Below, in pieces: positions 20,143-31,800 of a stretch of DNA of 64,000 nt. A model generated the notes under the pieces. That model was not told the origin of the DNA. It saw only the letters and a program-made list of their open reading frames with translations, and did not search any database. Position numbers and translations under genes: made by a program. The DNA lies in NCBI RefSeq assembly GCF_000002875.2, contig NC_009410.2:62001-126000 (forward strand), read 5' to 3'. The first letter of the stretch is position 1, and the number at the start of each line of letters is the position of its first letter. This DNA comes from Leishmania infantum JPCM5. Its lineage: Eukaryota > Euglenozoa > Kinetoplastea > Trypanosomatida > Trypanosomatidae.

Positions 20143-21651
20143 TCACTCGCTGGCGCTGAGAGAGGAGCGGCATGACAGACTGGGAAACAAGACTGCGGTA
20201 GGGGTCAAGCTCACGGCGTGGCGTTCTGGCTGAGCGTAGATCTGCTTTATCAGGTTACCCGGACTGCGCTCCACACTGTTCTTCTGCAGTGCAGCGTACA
20301 CGACTGGCAGCAGTACGCGCACGGGCTCACTTGGCTCGCCGGTTGCGAGCCGGGCAGCGTGGCGGCTGCTGTGAAGTGCCGCAGCTGCCAGACAGGACTG
20401 CCTGTACTGGCCGTAGTAGGTGTGTACCGAGAGAGAGGCAATCAGATACTCCAGCAGCTGGCGCTGCTCCGGGGACGCCGGCGGGTCTTGGTGGAGCAGA
20501 AGTGCCTCGCAGAAGTGGTGCAGCGTGGACACGGCCGTGTCAAACTCCAGCGTCTGCACAATTTCCTCCTCGGCTGTCATGACGTCTTCTTGTGCGAGCT
20601 TCATCTTGACGGATACGAAGTGCGGGTCCAACGTCGGCCATGAATGATCGCACTTGGAAGCGAGCAGCAGGGCTGCCATGCTGTACAGCCGCAGCTGTTC
20701 TTTCGGGGTGCTGCGACGGGCAAGAAAGCGGTCGAGCAGGGCTACGGCAAGGAAATAGGCGTCGAGGGAGAGCGGCACACCGCAGAATATGGTGAAGATG
20801 AAAAGCTCCTCGCAGGCACGTGCGCGCACGGACTGCGCCGGCACGCCCTGCTTCGGCGGGTACACCATGGAGCTCTGCGCGCGCTCATCCATGTCGATCA
20901 AGTCGTCCAGCACTGTGGGGTAGTAAGCCCCCGAAAACGTGAAGGCTCCGAATCGCTGCTGCACCGCATCGCGCAGCGCGGTGCAGAGCGCTAGCAAATC
21001 CACCGCCTCCTCTGCAGGACGGGCGCGCAGCCACTCCTCCACCCACACGCGGTTGTTGGGGCCCAGCTGGACCGCCAGCTGACGGACCTCGCCCGCCGTC
21101 AGCGGCTCTTGCAACCGCGCCGCCAACAGCACCTTCTCCTTCAGCTCCATCAGCGTCAGCTCCGTCCCCTGCAGCAGCACGTGTTGGCGGCGGGTGAGGA
21201 CGGCGACGATCTGATCACTCAGCTTACGCGAGGGGTCGCGGGAGCGTCCCCATACCTCTCCGAGAATGCGCACTGCTTTCGCGTCGGCGCGCTGGAAAAG
21301 AGGAAAAAGGAATCGCTCGACTTGCGCGGTCGAGAGGATGTAGCGGTTGTTCCTGAGCTCCGTCTCTTCGTCCAAGTCGCGCACGAAGTGGTCGCGAATG
21401 CGCTGCTGAATCATCCTGAACGTCAGCGGCCGCAACGTTTCCTTCTGCATCTTCTCCGCCTCTTGTTTGGCGACCACGTAGGCTGGCATCCGCAGCACCA
21501 CCTGCGAGCAGTCGAGGGTGGTTCCACGGGGAGGCAGGGGTGGCGCCAATAGATTCACTGGAACAGGGGCGAGAACGTGCCGGGTCGGCGCTGCACAAAC
21601 GGCTTTCGCAGGCCCGGCGCCATTGCGGCTCGTGTCCATCGCTGCCGACAT
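20143..21651 (-). CDS. Cyclin-domain protein
   Basis: 502-aa protein with a cyclin N-terminal box at about 265-371: ARACEELFIFTIFCGVPLSL, AVALLDRFLA, MAALLLASKCDHSWPTLDP and EEEIVQTLEFD follow the order of the five cyclin helices (family hallmark LASK retained). A shorter C-terminal cyclin fold may follow (HHFCEALLLHQDP onward, SCLAAAALHSSRHAA). The 260-residue N-terminal extension has no recognised domain. The role inferred is binding and activating a CRK (cdc2-related kinase); mitotic- or PHO80-type assignment cannot be made by eye, although the HxxxSLPL-like spacing favours the general cyclin A/B fold. The ATG at 21651 is the first true ATG; six codons upstream only a TTG is available. Confidence 0.88.
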   Translation of the reverse strand: MSAAMDTSRNGAGPAKAVCAAPTRHVLAPVPVNLLAPPLPPRGTTLDCSQVVLRMPAYVVAKQEAEKMQKETLRPLTFRMIQQRIRDHFVRDLDEETELRNNRYILSTAQVERFLFPLFQRADAKAVRILGEVWGRSRDPSRKLSDQIVAVLTRRQHVLLQGTELTLMELKEKVLLAARLQEPLTAGEVRQLAVQLGPNNRVWVEEWLRARPAEEAVDLLALCTALRDAVQQRFGAFTFSGAYYPTVLDDLIDMDERAQSSMVYPPKQGVPAQSVRARACEELFIFTIFCGVPLSLDAYFLAVALLDRFLARRSTPKEQLRLYSMAALLLASKCDHSWPTLDPHFVSVKMKLAQEDVMTAEEEIVQTLEFDTAVSTLHHFCEALLLHQDPPASPEQRQLLEYLIASLSVHTYYGQYRQSCLAAAALHSSRHAARLATGEPSEPVRVLLPVVYAALQKNSVERSPGNLIKQIYAQPERHAVSLTPTAVLFPSLSCRSSLSASE

Positions 21652-22909
21652 GTCGTGGGAATTCAACAAATGGCAACGAAGACTGGGGCTTTGAGCAAGA
21701 CAGGAGTGTGTGTGATGCGGCTGCGCCTGCAGGTGTGAGGCTGTGCACAGAGGCGCTTCGCTGCGGGTGGTGGCGGTGGGGAGGGGCTAGGGGCTAGGGG
21801 CAGAGGAAGAGGCGAAGGCTGCTCGCGACTCGGCGGCACCACTGCACCTTCTTTTCGGTAGAATAACGTCTCTGTTTCTCCGCTGCGTGTCTGTCGGCCG
21901 CGCGGGTGTGTATGTGCAAAGAGGGGGAAACAGGGAGGTGATCGAGATAGCTGCACAGCGAGATAGGGGCTCGAAATGGCACCGCTGCCCCTCAGACGAT
22001 ACCATGTGTACTGCATACATCTGCGCGCACCTGTCGCAGTGCCCCCGCACCATCCACAGCCCCCTTCCTTGCTCGTCTTCACGGTGGAGAGGGCGCTGCC
22101 GACCAAGGCGCCAGTTCCCAGCCTGGCTGCTCACGATGACGGCAGGCAAGAACAGCAAGCATAGTGGCGCCCACACCCTCCCCATGCCATCATACGGGAG
22201 GCACGAGCCGCAAGAGGACGGTAGATGTTCCACCCGCCCCCTCTGCGTGCCTCCTCCAAGCAAACGAGATGCTGAGGCGAGACGAGGGGGCCCTAACACG
22301 CAACACTGCTGCACAAGCCCCCGTTCCTTTGTCTGTGAGTTTTCGCGTCTTTCTCCACGGTGCACGGCACACCTCCACCCTAGGGTGCATGTTTTTGGCA
22401 CCAACACTTCGACAGACACCCGCCGTGTGCTGCGCACGTTGCAACTAATGGGTGCCGTCGAGGCGACGGCCGCGGTGGCGCGCGAGGCTGTGAAACCGAA
22501 AGGGGCGGCGGTCGAACGTACCCGTAACTGAGCCACACACACACACACACACACTCACACACATACACACACACCAGCCTACAAGCGATGCATCGACGAG
22601 GGAACTCCGGATGGCACTCAACAGCGCGGCAGAGTAACAACACGAGTCCCGCTGCGTCGCGTAGATGCGCACCCTCGTTCTCCCCCCCCCTACCTCCACT
22701 GGCCACCGTTTCCACATGCCTGCCCATCCCCGTCGCGTTCCGGCTCGTGGAACTCTCCTAAAAGCCAACCTGCCACACCAGCCAGAGCGCACAGGCGATA
22801 CATCCCACTTGGGGCACGCATTCGCCTTTGACCTTTTTCTTTTCTCGCCGCAGCCTTCTCTCGATCCGGCGTACGCCGCAAAACCGCTCATCGAGCGACA
22901 GATGCGCTA
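21652..22909. other. Intergenic region with (CA)n repeat
   Basis: About 1.26 kb with a CA repeat (interrupted) at 22533-22575 and a C10 run at 22681-22690. A 255-codon minus-strand frame over 21787-22554 begins inside the TG repeat and is biased, so not believed. No gene seen. Confidence 0.6.
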
Positions 22910-23938
22910 CTACGCCAGGGGCAGCTTGTCCACGTTGACCAGGTGACTAAAGAAGGTGTCTGCCGCCACGCTCAGCATGACGCGCACCGGCGTACCCGAG
23001 GCGGGACGGTACGACTGGCCATTCGTCATGTTCGTCTCTGCCGTCCGCACGCGGACAGGAATGGAGGTGTACAGGGCGGTTTCCCGAACCTGCGCATCGG
23101 ACGCGTAGGCGGCTGCCATCAAACCCACCGTTGTGCTGCGCGTGCTGTCGACAGTTTGGTAGTACCACCGCAGCCCTGTCGCCACCGTCTCGACGCTCGC
23201 GGCCGTGGAGGAAGGATTCGACACAATGACTGCATAGGCCTCCTCCGTCCATGCGACGGTCACGTCGATAGGAAACAGTGTCACGGGCCGACTGTGCGAA
23301 GCCTCCGTAATGTAGCCCGCCGCCTTGGGATCCAGGTAGAAGTTCCGCTCCGCCTTCGCGTTCGCCCTGAAGAGGTAGTTGGCGTTGCCGGCCTTGTTGA
23401 AGGCGCCACCGGCGACGAAGATGTCGACGATATTAGAGCGGTGCGCCGGGTACGCCATCAAAAAGTGCGCCGCCTCCGTGCACGGGCCGACAATGACAAA
23501 CTTCACGGACTGCTTCGCCAGCATCTCGTCCAGCGGCGCCTCGAAGCTGTTGGGAGAGGACGTATGCGATGCGTACACCGGGACCGTCTTCGTGTACCCC
23601 TCCGCTTGGAGCGCACTGAGGATGCCCTCGACGTTACCCACATTCGAGCGCAGCTTTTCGACAGCAAGTGCGTTGTTGCTCACGACAATCATGCTGATGA
23701 TGACATCGCGGCGCTGAGCAAGATAGCGAATCATCTGCATGTTGTACGGCGTGCCGTCGGTGAAGAGAACAGTGGGCACAATGATCAAAGTCCGCTGCCC
23801 AGTCCGCCCAAATGCATATATGACGAGCAGAAGCAGAAAGAGGAAGTAGCACGCGAAGGCGACGAGGTTGATGACCCTGATCTTGCGTGGCTGCGGCATG
23901 TCGCACCAGCGTTGGTAGTACTCCTTGATCTGATCCAT
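22910..23938 (-). CDS. Membrane-anchored nucleoside-hydrolase-like protein, likely pseudoenzyme
   Basis: 342-aa protein with a short N-terminal cytosolic tail, one membrane span at about 22-43 (FACYFLFLLLLVIYAF), then a domain that follows the inosine/uridine nucleoside hydrolase fold: strand TLIIVPTVLFTDGTPYN, VVSNNALAVEKLRSNVGNVE, VPVYAS, FVIVGPCTEAAHFL, IVDIFVAGGAFN and AERNFYLDPKAAGYI, then LFPIDVT. Catalytic family members have DxDxxxDD in the first loop to bind calcium; here it reads VPTVLFTDGTP, so most metal ligands are gone. The AEFN element is AERN, and the Asp of DVT remains without the following His. A binding or structural role rather than hydrolysis is inferred. ATG 23938 is the first in frame. 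The C-terminus is KLPLA. Confidence 0.85.
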   Translation of the reverse strand: MDQIKEYYQRWCDMPQPRKIRVINLVAFACYFLFLLLLVIYAFGRTGQRTLIIVPTVLFTDGTPYNMQMIRYLAQRRDVIISMIVVSNNALAVEKLRSNVGNVEGILSALQAEGYTKTVPVYASHTSSPNSFEAPLDEMLAKQSVKFVIVGPCTEAAHFLMAYPAHRSNIVDIFVAGGAFNKAGNANYLFRANAKAERNFYLDPKAAGYITEASHSRPVTLFPIDVTVAWTEEAYAVIVSNPSSTAASVETVATGLRWYYQTVDSTRSTTVGLMAAAYASDAQVRETALYTSIPVRVRTAETNMTNGQSYRPASGTPVRVMLSVAADTFFSHLVNVDKLPLA

Positions 23939-25159
23939 TTTCGTTGGTCCCCTCCCTCTTCGTGTGCAGTGGTGTGCGGGAGCAACGAAGGTCGAGCAGT
24001 GATCCCAAGCACGAAAGCGGAGAGGAGGGCGGCGAGTTCCGTCAACGCATTAATCGGTCGTGCTCGAGGAAGACGGAAAAGGGGGGGACACCTTACAACG
24101 GCGGAGCGAGGATCACACAAGGAACGGCGGCAACCCCAAAGACGAACTGGCAGAGGAGAGCGGGCGGGCGAGCGGCGGGTGACGATGGAGTGGCGAGAGC
24201 ACCGGTCGGCAACGCGAGGCGCCCGCGGCACGCTTCTTTGCTCGTCGGCAAAGAAAAGGGGCCGATGAGCCGCGACGATGCAGAGGGAGCACGCAAGCAA
24301 AGGACTTGCGACGAGGCGCGCGTGCAGCGACGTACGCGCTGTGATCCACACCTGTGCGGGCAGACATGCTAGGGGACGGTGGAAAAAGGAGAGACGCATA
24401 TGAGCGTGAAGGCGCGACCGTGGCAGATGGGGTGCGGAAGATGGTAGTGATGCGGTGCAGAAGTTGCAGGTGTCGGACGCGGGCGGTGCATGAGGAGGGG
24501 GGGAGGTAGAGGTTCGAAAAGACGACATCCGCGACAAAGGAGGGGCCAGGGGCACACCGAAAATGGTACGGAGTAGGGCGTACGGCGGAAAAGCCGACAT
24601 CCCGGCGACCCGCTTTTCGCCTCCTGGTGGGCAGAGTTGCAGTTCTTTTGCCCCGCCCCGCCCCCCCCCTTGCCGATTTCCACGGTGCGGCGACTGTTGC
24701 CATGCTGTGTTTCCTGCGGTCAGCGCTGCGTTATGCGGGCGGGCGGGCGGGGGGAGGGGGGGGGTGGGGCGTGCTCGGTGCGGGGAGGAGTTGAGTGGAG
24801 TCGGGTACCATCTAGTCGTTGCAACAGCGATAGCGAAACCGAGACAGAAAATGAGGCGGCCCAGAGGAAAGGTACAGCGCAGGTCAAGCGACGAGATGCA
24901 ACGGTTGCCGTGTGGGGCGAGGGGGCAGCGAAAGGGGGCTCGGGGAAGACACACCAGCGCGCGTACCGTCGTACGCCTCCCTCAAGATGCCTTCGCACTC
25001 GTCGGCGGCGGGGGGGGGCAGCAGATGTGACGCCGCGCTCCCCTCTCCCCCTTTTCCTCCGCCGAGGCATGCGTTGCGTGAGGATCACCCCTATCACGCT
25101 GACACAAACAAAGCGCACAAGCGCGGTGATGCAGAGAGCGACTGCTGTGTCGGGGTGTG
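23939..25159. other. Intergenic region with G-rich tracts
   Basis: About 1.2 kb between VPS52 and the nucleoside-hydrolase-like gene. It carries several plus-strand G runs, densest at 24733-24768 (C runs in the RNA), and a C-rich stretch at 24654-24669. A 389-codon frame at 23785-24954 overlaps the hydrolase-like gene and is rich in Pro/Arg/Ser; rejected. Confidence 0.6.
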
Positions 25160-27919
25160 TCACCGCTGCAGGCTGGAGGGGTCCACGTGCATCGAGTAGT
25201 TCCGCATGTGCAGAAGGATGTGCTGGTTCGACACGATCAACGTGCGGATTGGCCGCTGCGCAAACGCCGACGGATGCGACTCCACTGCAGCGGAGATGAT
25301 CTTAAGAAAGCGCGTGTTGCACACAAGGCACTCCATGCAAGCCTGCGCGATCACCTCGTGCGCCAGCTGCGCGTCGTACATGAGAGACATCACTTGCGTC
25401 CGCATTGCATCGAGCGCCGGCTTCCAGGAGAGCAGGAAGTGGTCCGCGATGCGCAGCAGCACGGGCGGTGGCACCTCCTCCCCACTTCGCGCAACGTTGA
25501 TGAAGTCGTACAAGCGCATGTCCAGCAGCTCCTCAAGCAAACGTGTGCGGTACGTGCTGTACATGCTGCGTAGATGGCTGAAGTCGAAGCGGTCTGCCAA
25601 CGTGGTGCCGCGCCGTTCCTCGCCAGGGAAGACGGCGCACTGCGCGGCAGTCAACATGTAATGGAGTTGGTTCACCACGTATGCGTCGCGCATCACCGCA
25701 GCATCGCCGCCGCCCCCAACAGACTGCGACGAGGCCGTCAAGTCAGCGTGCGCGAGGATGTGCTTGACGATTTCCTCGGCATAGTGAATTACCTGCACGC
25801 GCAAAAAGTCGATGTTGCCGACAAGCGCGACGAAACGGCTCTGACTCTCCGCCGCGTCCTCCTCATCCTCCGCCGCCATCATCTGCACCGCAACCCGACG
25901 CAGCTCGGCGTGCTCTGGATCGTCCCAGGCACGCGAAGCGGCGTTGTCCATGAGGGCGGTGAACGTGCTGCGACTGACGTCTAGGCTAGATGAGTTGCGT
26001 GGAGCTGCTGGTCGCGGGCTGCTACGACCACCACCACTGTTACCTGCGTTTGCGATGTGCCCTGCCGAAGACGATGACGACGTTGTAGAGGACGACCTGT
26101 CCGACTGCTGCGCCGGATTCGTCTGTTCAGACTGTGCCGTCCCCATTCGCTCTTCCGCCAGCGCCGCCCCGAGAGCGATGCCCAGGAGAGAGCAAGAGAG
26201 CGCCGTATAATTGCGCACAAGTGGGTGCACCGTTGCGATGCGCTCCGCGACCGAGCGCATGTGCGCGGTGACCGCCGCAAGCGACGGAACCTGTGCGCAG
26301 CGGAGTGCGACGAGTTGCGCGTCGAAGGTGCGCTTGAAGGTGGGCCACAGGAGAACTAGCAGTGACTCGAAGAACGTGTCTAGGCACGCGAGCTTGCGGA
26401 CCGTCTTCATGTAAAAGCGGTACTCGTGGCAGATGCGAATCAGTATCAACAAGCCGTAGGTGTCATCTTTCGCGCGCTGGTTCACGCTCGCGTGGGGGTG
26501 CTGATTCATCAGTTGTCGCACACTTCCGGAGGACTGCAGCAGCATTGCCTCGGAGACGTAGTCGACAATGAACTGCAGCGTTGGCTGGAAGACGTCAACG
26601 TGGACGGACGTGTCGCCGGCGAAAAACTCGAACGTGAAGAGGTACTCGTGCGTGACCGTGTCGCTGAGCAGGTGCAGCACGGAGCGCAGCGTCTCCTCGT
26701 ACGAGTGCCAGCGACCGGCTGCCTTCTCCAGCGTTGGGATCAGCGGCGGTGCGAAGACCCGCGCGAAGATCTCGCCTCGTTGGCCAAGTTGGAACACCCT
26801 GTCGTCGACAGGGGATCCTCTGCTATGCACAGCTGTCAAGCTTGGCAGCGTGTACACGGTCTCTGGCGCAGCTGGCTGTATCCTCGTGAAGCCGCTCAGC
26901 AAGTTGCTGCCCACGGAGCCGAAGGAGGCACTCGTTGCGGTGCTGTACTCCATAGCATTCAGGGTCAGGATGTAGCCTTGAAATTTGCGGAGGTAAAGCG
27001 AGGACATGATGAGGCAGTACTGCTGCTTGAACTCGTTGTAGATGGCACGGGTGATACGGTAGGGCACCAAAGTTAGCTGATGATTGCCTTCCGTGCCGCG
27101 CGCGAAGGTGTGCCGCAGCAACGGCGGGGCGGAGCGCAGGAAGTGCACAAAGACGGCGTGCTGCTTGAGACTGTTCGCCTGCTGGATGCACACATTCGTG
27201 TTGGGCACCGTCAGCACGTACAGCTTGCGCGAGAGAAAGTCGCGGACCTTGATGCACGCAAACACGGTGAGACCGTCCAAAATACTCAGCAGCTCCGTGT
27301 AGATGGTGAACTCCGTCAGCGGCAGACGCAGCTCTCGAGAGGCGCGCTGGGGGGCGGTACCGCTACGGGTGCCAGGTGAAGCGGCGGATCCGCGGACCTC
27401 CGCAGGGGCTGGCTGCTGCCGCTGCCACGTGCCTTTTCGGTAGTTCAAGTACTTGAGTAGCTCGCGCAGCGTCAGCTGAAAAAGCATTCCCAGCTCCCCA
27501 TCATTCGACCGCGTCACGATCTGCACAAGCTCCGGTGGTACAACGAGGTGCGAGATCGCGGTCCACAGGACCCGCTCCGTCACGCGCGCGTTGTTTAGCC
27601 CAATGGACGTCTTCGCCAGCGTCTCGCGCACTTCGCCAATGTCATGCTGAATTCGATCAAGTTGCTCAATGAACTTCTCCAGCACAGTCTCCATCCCCTC
27701 CAGCACAGTCAGGCACTCCTTCAGCGAGACGTGCAGCGAGGAGATCCACTCTCCCTTCTCGACCAGGAAGGACTGCACAAAGGCGGCGCATACATCCTGC
27801 AGAGTGGTGCGCGAGGTGCACTCGTCAAACCGCTTGCTGATGTCGAGGTTCGCCTCGATGAAACTGTCTGAGAGATCGATGGTCGCCAAGTCATCGAGAT
27901 CGCTCTGTTTCAAGTCCAT
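25160..27919 (-). CDS. VPS52: VPS52 (Sac2-family) subunit of the GARP/EARP tethering complex
   Basis: 919-aa protein resembling Vps52, a subunit of the GARP complex that tethers endosome-derived vesicles at the trans-Golgi network. Best-matching region is the N-terminal coiled-coil and hinge: LEKFIEQLDRIQHDIGEV, NNARVTERVLWTAISHLVVPPELVQ (residues about 80-135), which follows the family's DI..L...S..L...L.NR...E..L...I....VPP pattern. Next comes a mostly helical body, a Ser/Thr/Gln-rich low-complexity stretch at about 580-630 which interrupts it, and a helical C-terminal part. Length is in the family range given this insertion. No membrane span. ATG 27919 begins MDLKQSDLDDLATIDLSD. The assignment rests on motif reading. 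Confidence 0.82.
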   Translation of the reverse strand: MDLKQSDLDDLATIDLSDSFIEANLDISKRFDECTSRTTLQDVCAAFVQSFLVEKGEWISSLHVSLKECLTVLEGMETVLEKFIEQLDRIQHDIGEVRETLAKTSIGLNNARVTERVLWTAISHLVVPPELVQIVTRSNDGELGMLFQLTLRELLKYLNYRKGTWQRQQPAPAEVRGSAASPGTRSGTAPQRASRELRLPLTEFTIYTELLSILDGLTVFACIKVRDFLSRKLYVLTVPNTNVCIQQANSLKQHAVFVHFLRSAPPLLRHTFARGTEGNHQLTLVPYRITRAIYNEFKQQYCLIMSSLYLRKFQGYILTLNAMEYSTATSASFGSVGSNLLSGFTRIQPAAPETVYTLPSLTAVHSRGSPVDDRVFQLGQRGEIFARVFAPPLIPTLEKAAGRWHSYEETLRSVLHLLSDTVTHEYLFTFEFFAGDTSVHVDVFQPTLQFIVDYVSEAMLLQSSGSVRQLMNQHPHASVNQRAKDDTYGLLILIRICHEYRFYMKTVRKLACLDTFFESLLVLLWPTFKRTFDAQLVALRCAQVPSLAAVTAHMRSVAERIATVHPLVRNYTALSCSLLGIALGAALAEERMGTAQSEQTNPAQQSDRSSSTTSSSSSAGHIANAGNSGGGRSSPRPAAPRNSSSLDVSRSTFTALMDNAASRAWDDPEHAELRRVAVQMMAAEDEEDAAESQSRFVALVGNIDFLRVQVIHYAEEIVKHILAHADLTASSQSVGGGGDAAVMRDAYVVNQLHYMLTAAQCAVFPGEERRGTTLADRFDFSHLRSMYSTYRTRLLEELLDMRLYDFINVARSGEEVPPPVLLRIADHFLLSWKPALDAMRTQVMSLMYDAQLAHEVIAQACMECLVCNTRFLKIISAAVESHPSAFAQRPIRTLIVSNQHILLHMRNYSMHVDPSSLQR

Positions 27920-28895
27920 CGTGCGTGAACGGATAGCAGCAGCAGCTGTATCCTTACCCCCAAAAGGCAGCCTCCTCTCTGAACTACGCGCGTTTCAGTG
28001 CGTTTTATCTGCGCTTATTCCTCTTATGCGTCGGCAGCGCGTCCGATGTGTTGCGCGCACGTGTGCGTTGGTGTCGCCTGCGTCGTCCCTTCATACGCGT
28101 GCGCGTCGGTGCGTAACACTCTTTGTTCGTCTGTGTTTTCTGTTCTGTTCCGGTCTCTGCTCGTACGCACAGACACCCGGGCACGTGTGCCCGGTTGTTT
28201 GGGTGCAGAGGAAGGAGAGTGGAAAGGCAAAGACGAGGCAGTGTGTGTTTGTTTATGCGTGTGTTGGAGGGAGAGGGGGGCTGCGAGAGGTATGAGAAGG
28301 TGCAGTGTTGACGACACGAAGCCGCATCTCGCATTAGCGGGACCCGATGGAGTAGAGGGGCGGAGTAGGGGAAGAGGGCCGACCAACGAAGGACGAAGCT
28401 GTCAGGGCGGCCTCTCCCGCCCGCCGCCCTCTGAAGTCTCCTGTGCAACCGACCGTGCGCGCACCTCCATCCTCCCTCGTTGTGCATGCGCGTCTGCACC
28501 GCTGCCTTTCTCGCGCCGCGTGCGTGTGCACGCGAGCATGCGTGCGCTTCGTGTCCGTCGCTTGTGGGTTTCCACGGCGATTGAAACGAAGAAGATGGGT
28601 CAAGGATAAGACAGATGCGCGCACACACACATGGGCGCATGTACGCGTGGGGCAAACGGAGATCCGGCCAAGCCCAAGCACGGCATCCATGCCCGCCTCC
28701 TCTGTCGCGTTGCCTGTCCCCGCGTCCTGGCTGGGGACTATGTGATTCTCCGTTGCACACGCACACGCTCTGCCTCCTGGGTCCAGTGTCGTGGTGAGCA
28801 TCATGAACGCGAGCTCACGAGCGCACCTGTGCGTTCGTGTCATTGCCTGTCCTGCCTCCTCCCCCTCTGCGAGTCATGCGCGAGTTGGCAGAGGG
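27920..28895. other. Intergenic region (UTRs)
   Basis: About 1 kb between the giant 1858-aa protein gene and VPS52. A pyrimidine-rich, TGTG/CACA-rich landscape; A/G-rich plus-strand block at 28205-28300 (C/T-rich in RNA) could hold the VPS52 splice signal. No gene seen. Confidence 0.6.
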
Positions 28896-31800
28896 TTACT
28901 CCAGCTGCGACTGCATAAAGAGCAAAATTTGATCGTCCGCCTCGCGTGACGGCATACTGCACGACACGCCGAACACGGATTCGATCTGTGCGGTGCACGG
29001 CTCCCAGAGGGCGTCCAAGGCGGCTTGGGGGGTCGCACCCGTCACCTCAACAAGTATCCTCCCCAGCCGGACGGAAGTTGCGGCGCCAGGCACGATTTGC
29101 GTCAACTGGAGAGTAGCCGTCGCGTTTCTGTGCTCACCGTGCGGCGCCCCGCCTCTGCGGCGCGAGGAGGCGAATCGATTTGGAGTGCAGTGCTGCCCGC
29201 CATGGGGCAACGGTGCCTGTTCCGCTTTCTGCACTATCACGACGGTGCCATGATCGTCACCGACGGAGATGTCTTCGACGTCGTCGCGTTCGCACACGCG
29301 CCAGCCAAAGTAGCGACGGAAAAACGAGACGCAAAACTCCTTCGCGCGTGCATCACGCCCGCTCTTCAATGCCGCTCGCTGCGCTCGGCCATTGGTGAAA
29401 ACGAGCTCTCGCAGCACGCTTCGCATATCTTCGGTGTCGCCGCCGCCCACGGTGGTGGTCGAGTGCGTGAGGAGGCGCTGCAGTACCGACACCTCGGCGC
29501 TGAGAATCTGCGCTGGTGCCCACACAAGCGGCACCCACGCCTCACGCAGGAGCTGGACAGAGTCCGTCTCGGGGGCTTCCGCCTGCGCCCCCGCCGCACC
29601 CACGCTGTACATCAGCTGCAGCCCAAACGTCTGACTGAGCCGCAGCGTCACGCGGCCGGCCCTGCAGCCCACGAGTGCGCCGAGAGACGTTTCCATGCGC
29701 GCGTGGGCCGCGTCGAGGATGGAGCGCAGCGTCTGAGGCGCACGCGGAGCCGTCGGTGTGACGCAAACCTCTGTTGCCCACGCTGCCGACTCCGTCATCA
29801 TTGGCAGCCTAGGTTCGGCTGTGGCAGTGGTCGCTGGACACGGTAATGGCGCCGACGGCGACGATGGAGAGTCGGCACTCCAGCTGGGCCACACGGAACT
29901 CTTGTTGCTCGCAACGCGAAACTGTGCGCCGTTGGCCGGCGCCACCATCTGTGGATAGCGAGTCCATTGGTAGAGGAGAGTGTACACACTCCGTATCGCT
30001 TGCCTCTTTGAAGAGCGCTGGCAGTACACGTACAGCGCGTGCGGGGCGTCGCAGCAGGGACTTTGCGAAGACGGGGATGAAGGAGGTGACAACGTCACGG
30101 GAGCAGAGAACCCGAAAACGCGAAGAGGGAGCTCGAGGCGGGCCGTCCACACTTTCATGTACCGCGCCTCCACGCTCTGAAGATCGGCAGGCGTGCAGCC
30201 CAGACTCTCGCATAGAGACTGCACGATCGTCTCCGTCGAGGTCTTCTCGCACTCGGCCCCCAGCCGCTCCCACACTGCCTCCTGGATACGGGGAGGCTCG
30301 TGCGTCTCTACGAGAAGGCGATGATAAAGTTGCATGACGTGCATGGGGACACAGTGCAGCGGCATCGGCTCAGCCACGAGTGTTATCGGAGTTTCGCATG
30401 GCGCCTCGCTTCCGTTTTGCCGCAGTCGTCCCCATCCCTCGACAACAACGCCTCCTAGACCCTTGTCGTAGCGGTGAGTCACGCGTGCGACACCGCGCTG
30501 ACGCGCGAGTGCCCTTTGGGCAGCCTTGATGAACCCACCAGGAGAGGGAATGGGCGCACTGGACAAATCTTGTCCGGACGCAGTGGTGGGCAAGCTGGCT
30601 GTCTCTGCGGGTTGCAGGGCAAGAGAGTGCAGCATCCTCCACAAGACACCAAAGCTGTCTGGGCCTTCCTCGCGATGCATCACACTCGTCGGCACCTTCG
30701 CGGGGGTCGCACCGTCGTTGGACTGCGCCGTGACGTCCCCTCGCCGTTGCCGCCTCATGGATATTTTTGACCACCGAGGGCCAGAAGCCGACGTCGACGA
30801 CACAGGTGAGCCGCGCACCAGCTCTGCCACAAACACCTGAACCCACTCCACTGGCTCCGTTTCGCTCGCAGCCGCAGGCCTGAGGACCCACTCGCACGCG
30901 AGTTGGCATTGCGGCGGCGGACGACCACTGTCATTCTCGGTGGCCAGCGCCGCGACACGCCTTCGCAGGTGCCGCATTGCTTCCACGGTCGCCCTCGCTT
31001 CGGGGCAGGATGCGTCCATTACGCACTGCAACAGCATGGACCACTTTCTCTCTGAGGATCCGCCGAGATTGCCCTCATTCATGTTCACAGTGCAGAGGCG
31101 TACAGGTGACATGCGTGGAGCGACGATGAGCCACAACTCCGTCACAGCGCCGCGTTTCTTCGTGTACACGTTGTGGCCAAAGAGCTCGTTTAGGACGTCC
31201 TCAGTGTCCAACGCGTCCGGTTCACCAAAGGTGGTTGTGAAGAGAAGTGCTTCGACCACCTGCGTGAAGGTCGCACAGCGCACAAGCAGCCCGTGCACAC
31301 CTGCCGTGTCGTCGCTACCCTCCTCCCCGCCAAGCGCAGCCGATGCGGGGACACGATGACCAGGATACGCAAACAGGTCAGGGCGTGAGAGCATCAAGGC
31401 CCTCCTCATCGCAGTGTGCGCCGTTGAAAGCCACGCCGCACTGGCAGGGAGCCGCGTCACCACAGCCGTGGCCGACGATGGCGAGCATGGCTCCGTTCTG
31501 CTGCACACCGGCGCCGACGACGCTGACGGGGAAGCCGTGGTGGATAGGTGCAGATCATACTGGGCGGCGCCATGTCCCGAAGAGTCCTCTGCCACTTTTT
31601 CGTCATGGCGACGCCGCGGTGCCGCTGCTTCCTCGCAGACCACCGGCGTCAGCGACACATGAAGTGGGCTGCCGTGAGGCACCAGCCACTGCGCCGTCAG
31701 AGGCCAGGAGTGGAAGAAGGTCGCTTCCGTGGATGAGGTGTGAGCAGGCATCCACGCAGAGAGCTGCGCCGAATCACGGCAGTGCTCCTGCACGGCTGAG

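Noticed and set aside
22943..24268. 441-codon plus-strand ORF
   Set aside because: Mostly antisense to the nucleoside-hydrolase-like gene, Arg/His-rich, no family features.
23785..24954. 389-codon minus-strand frame upstream of and overlapping the nucleoside-hydrolase-like gene
   Set aside because: Pro/Ser/Arg-rich, overlaps a recognised gene in another frame, spans pyrimidine tracts.
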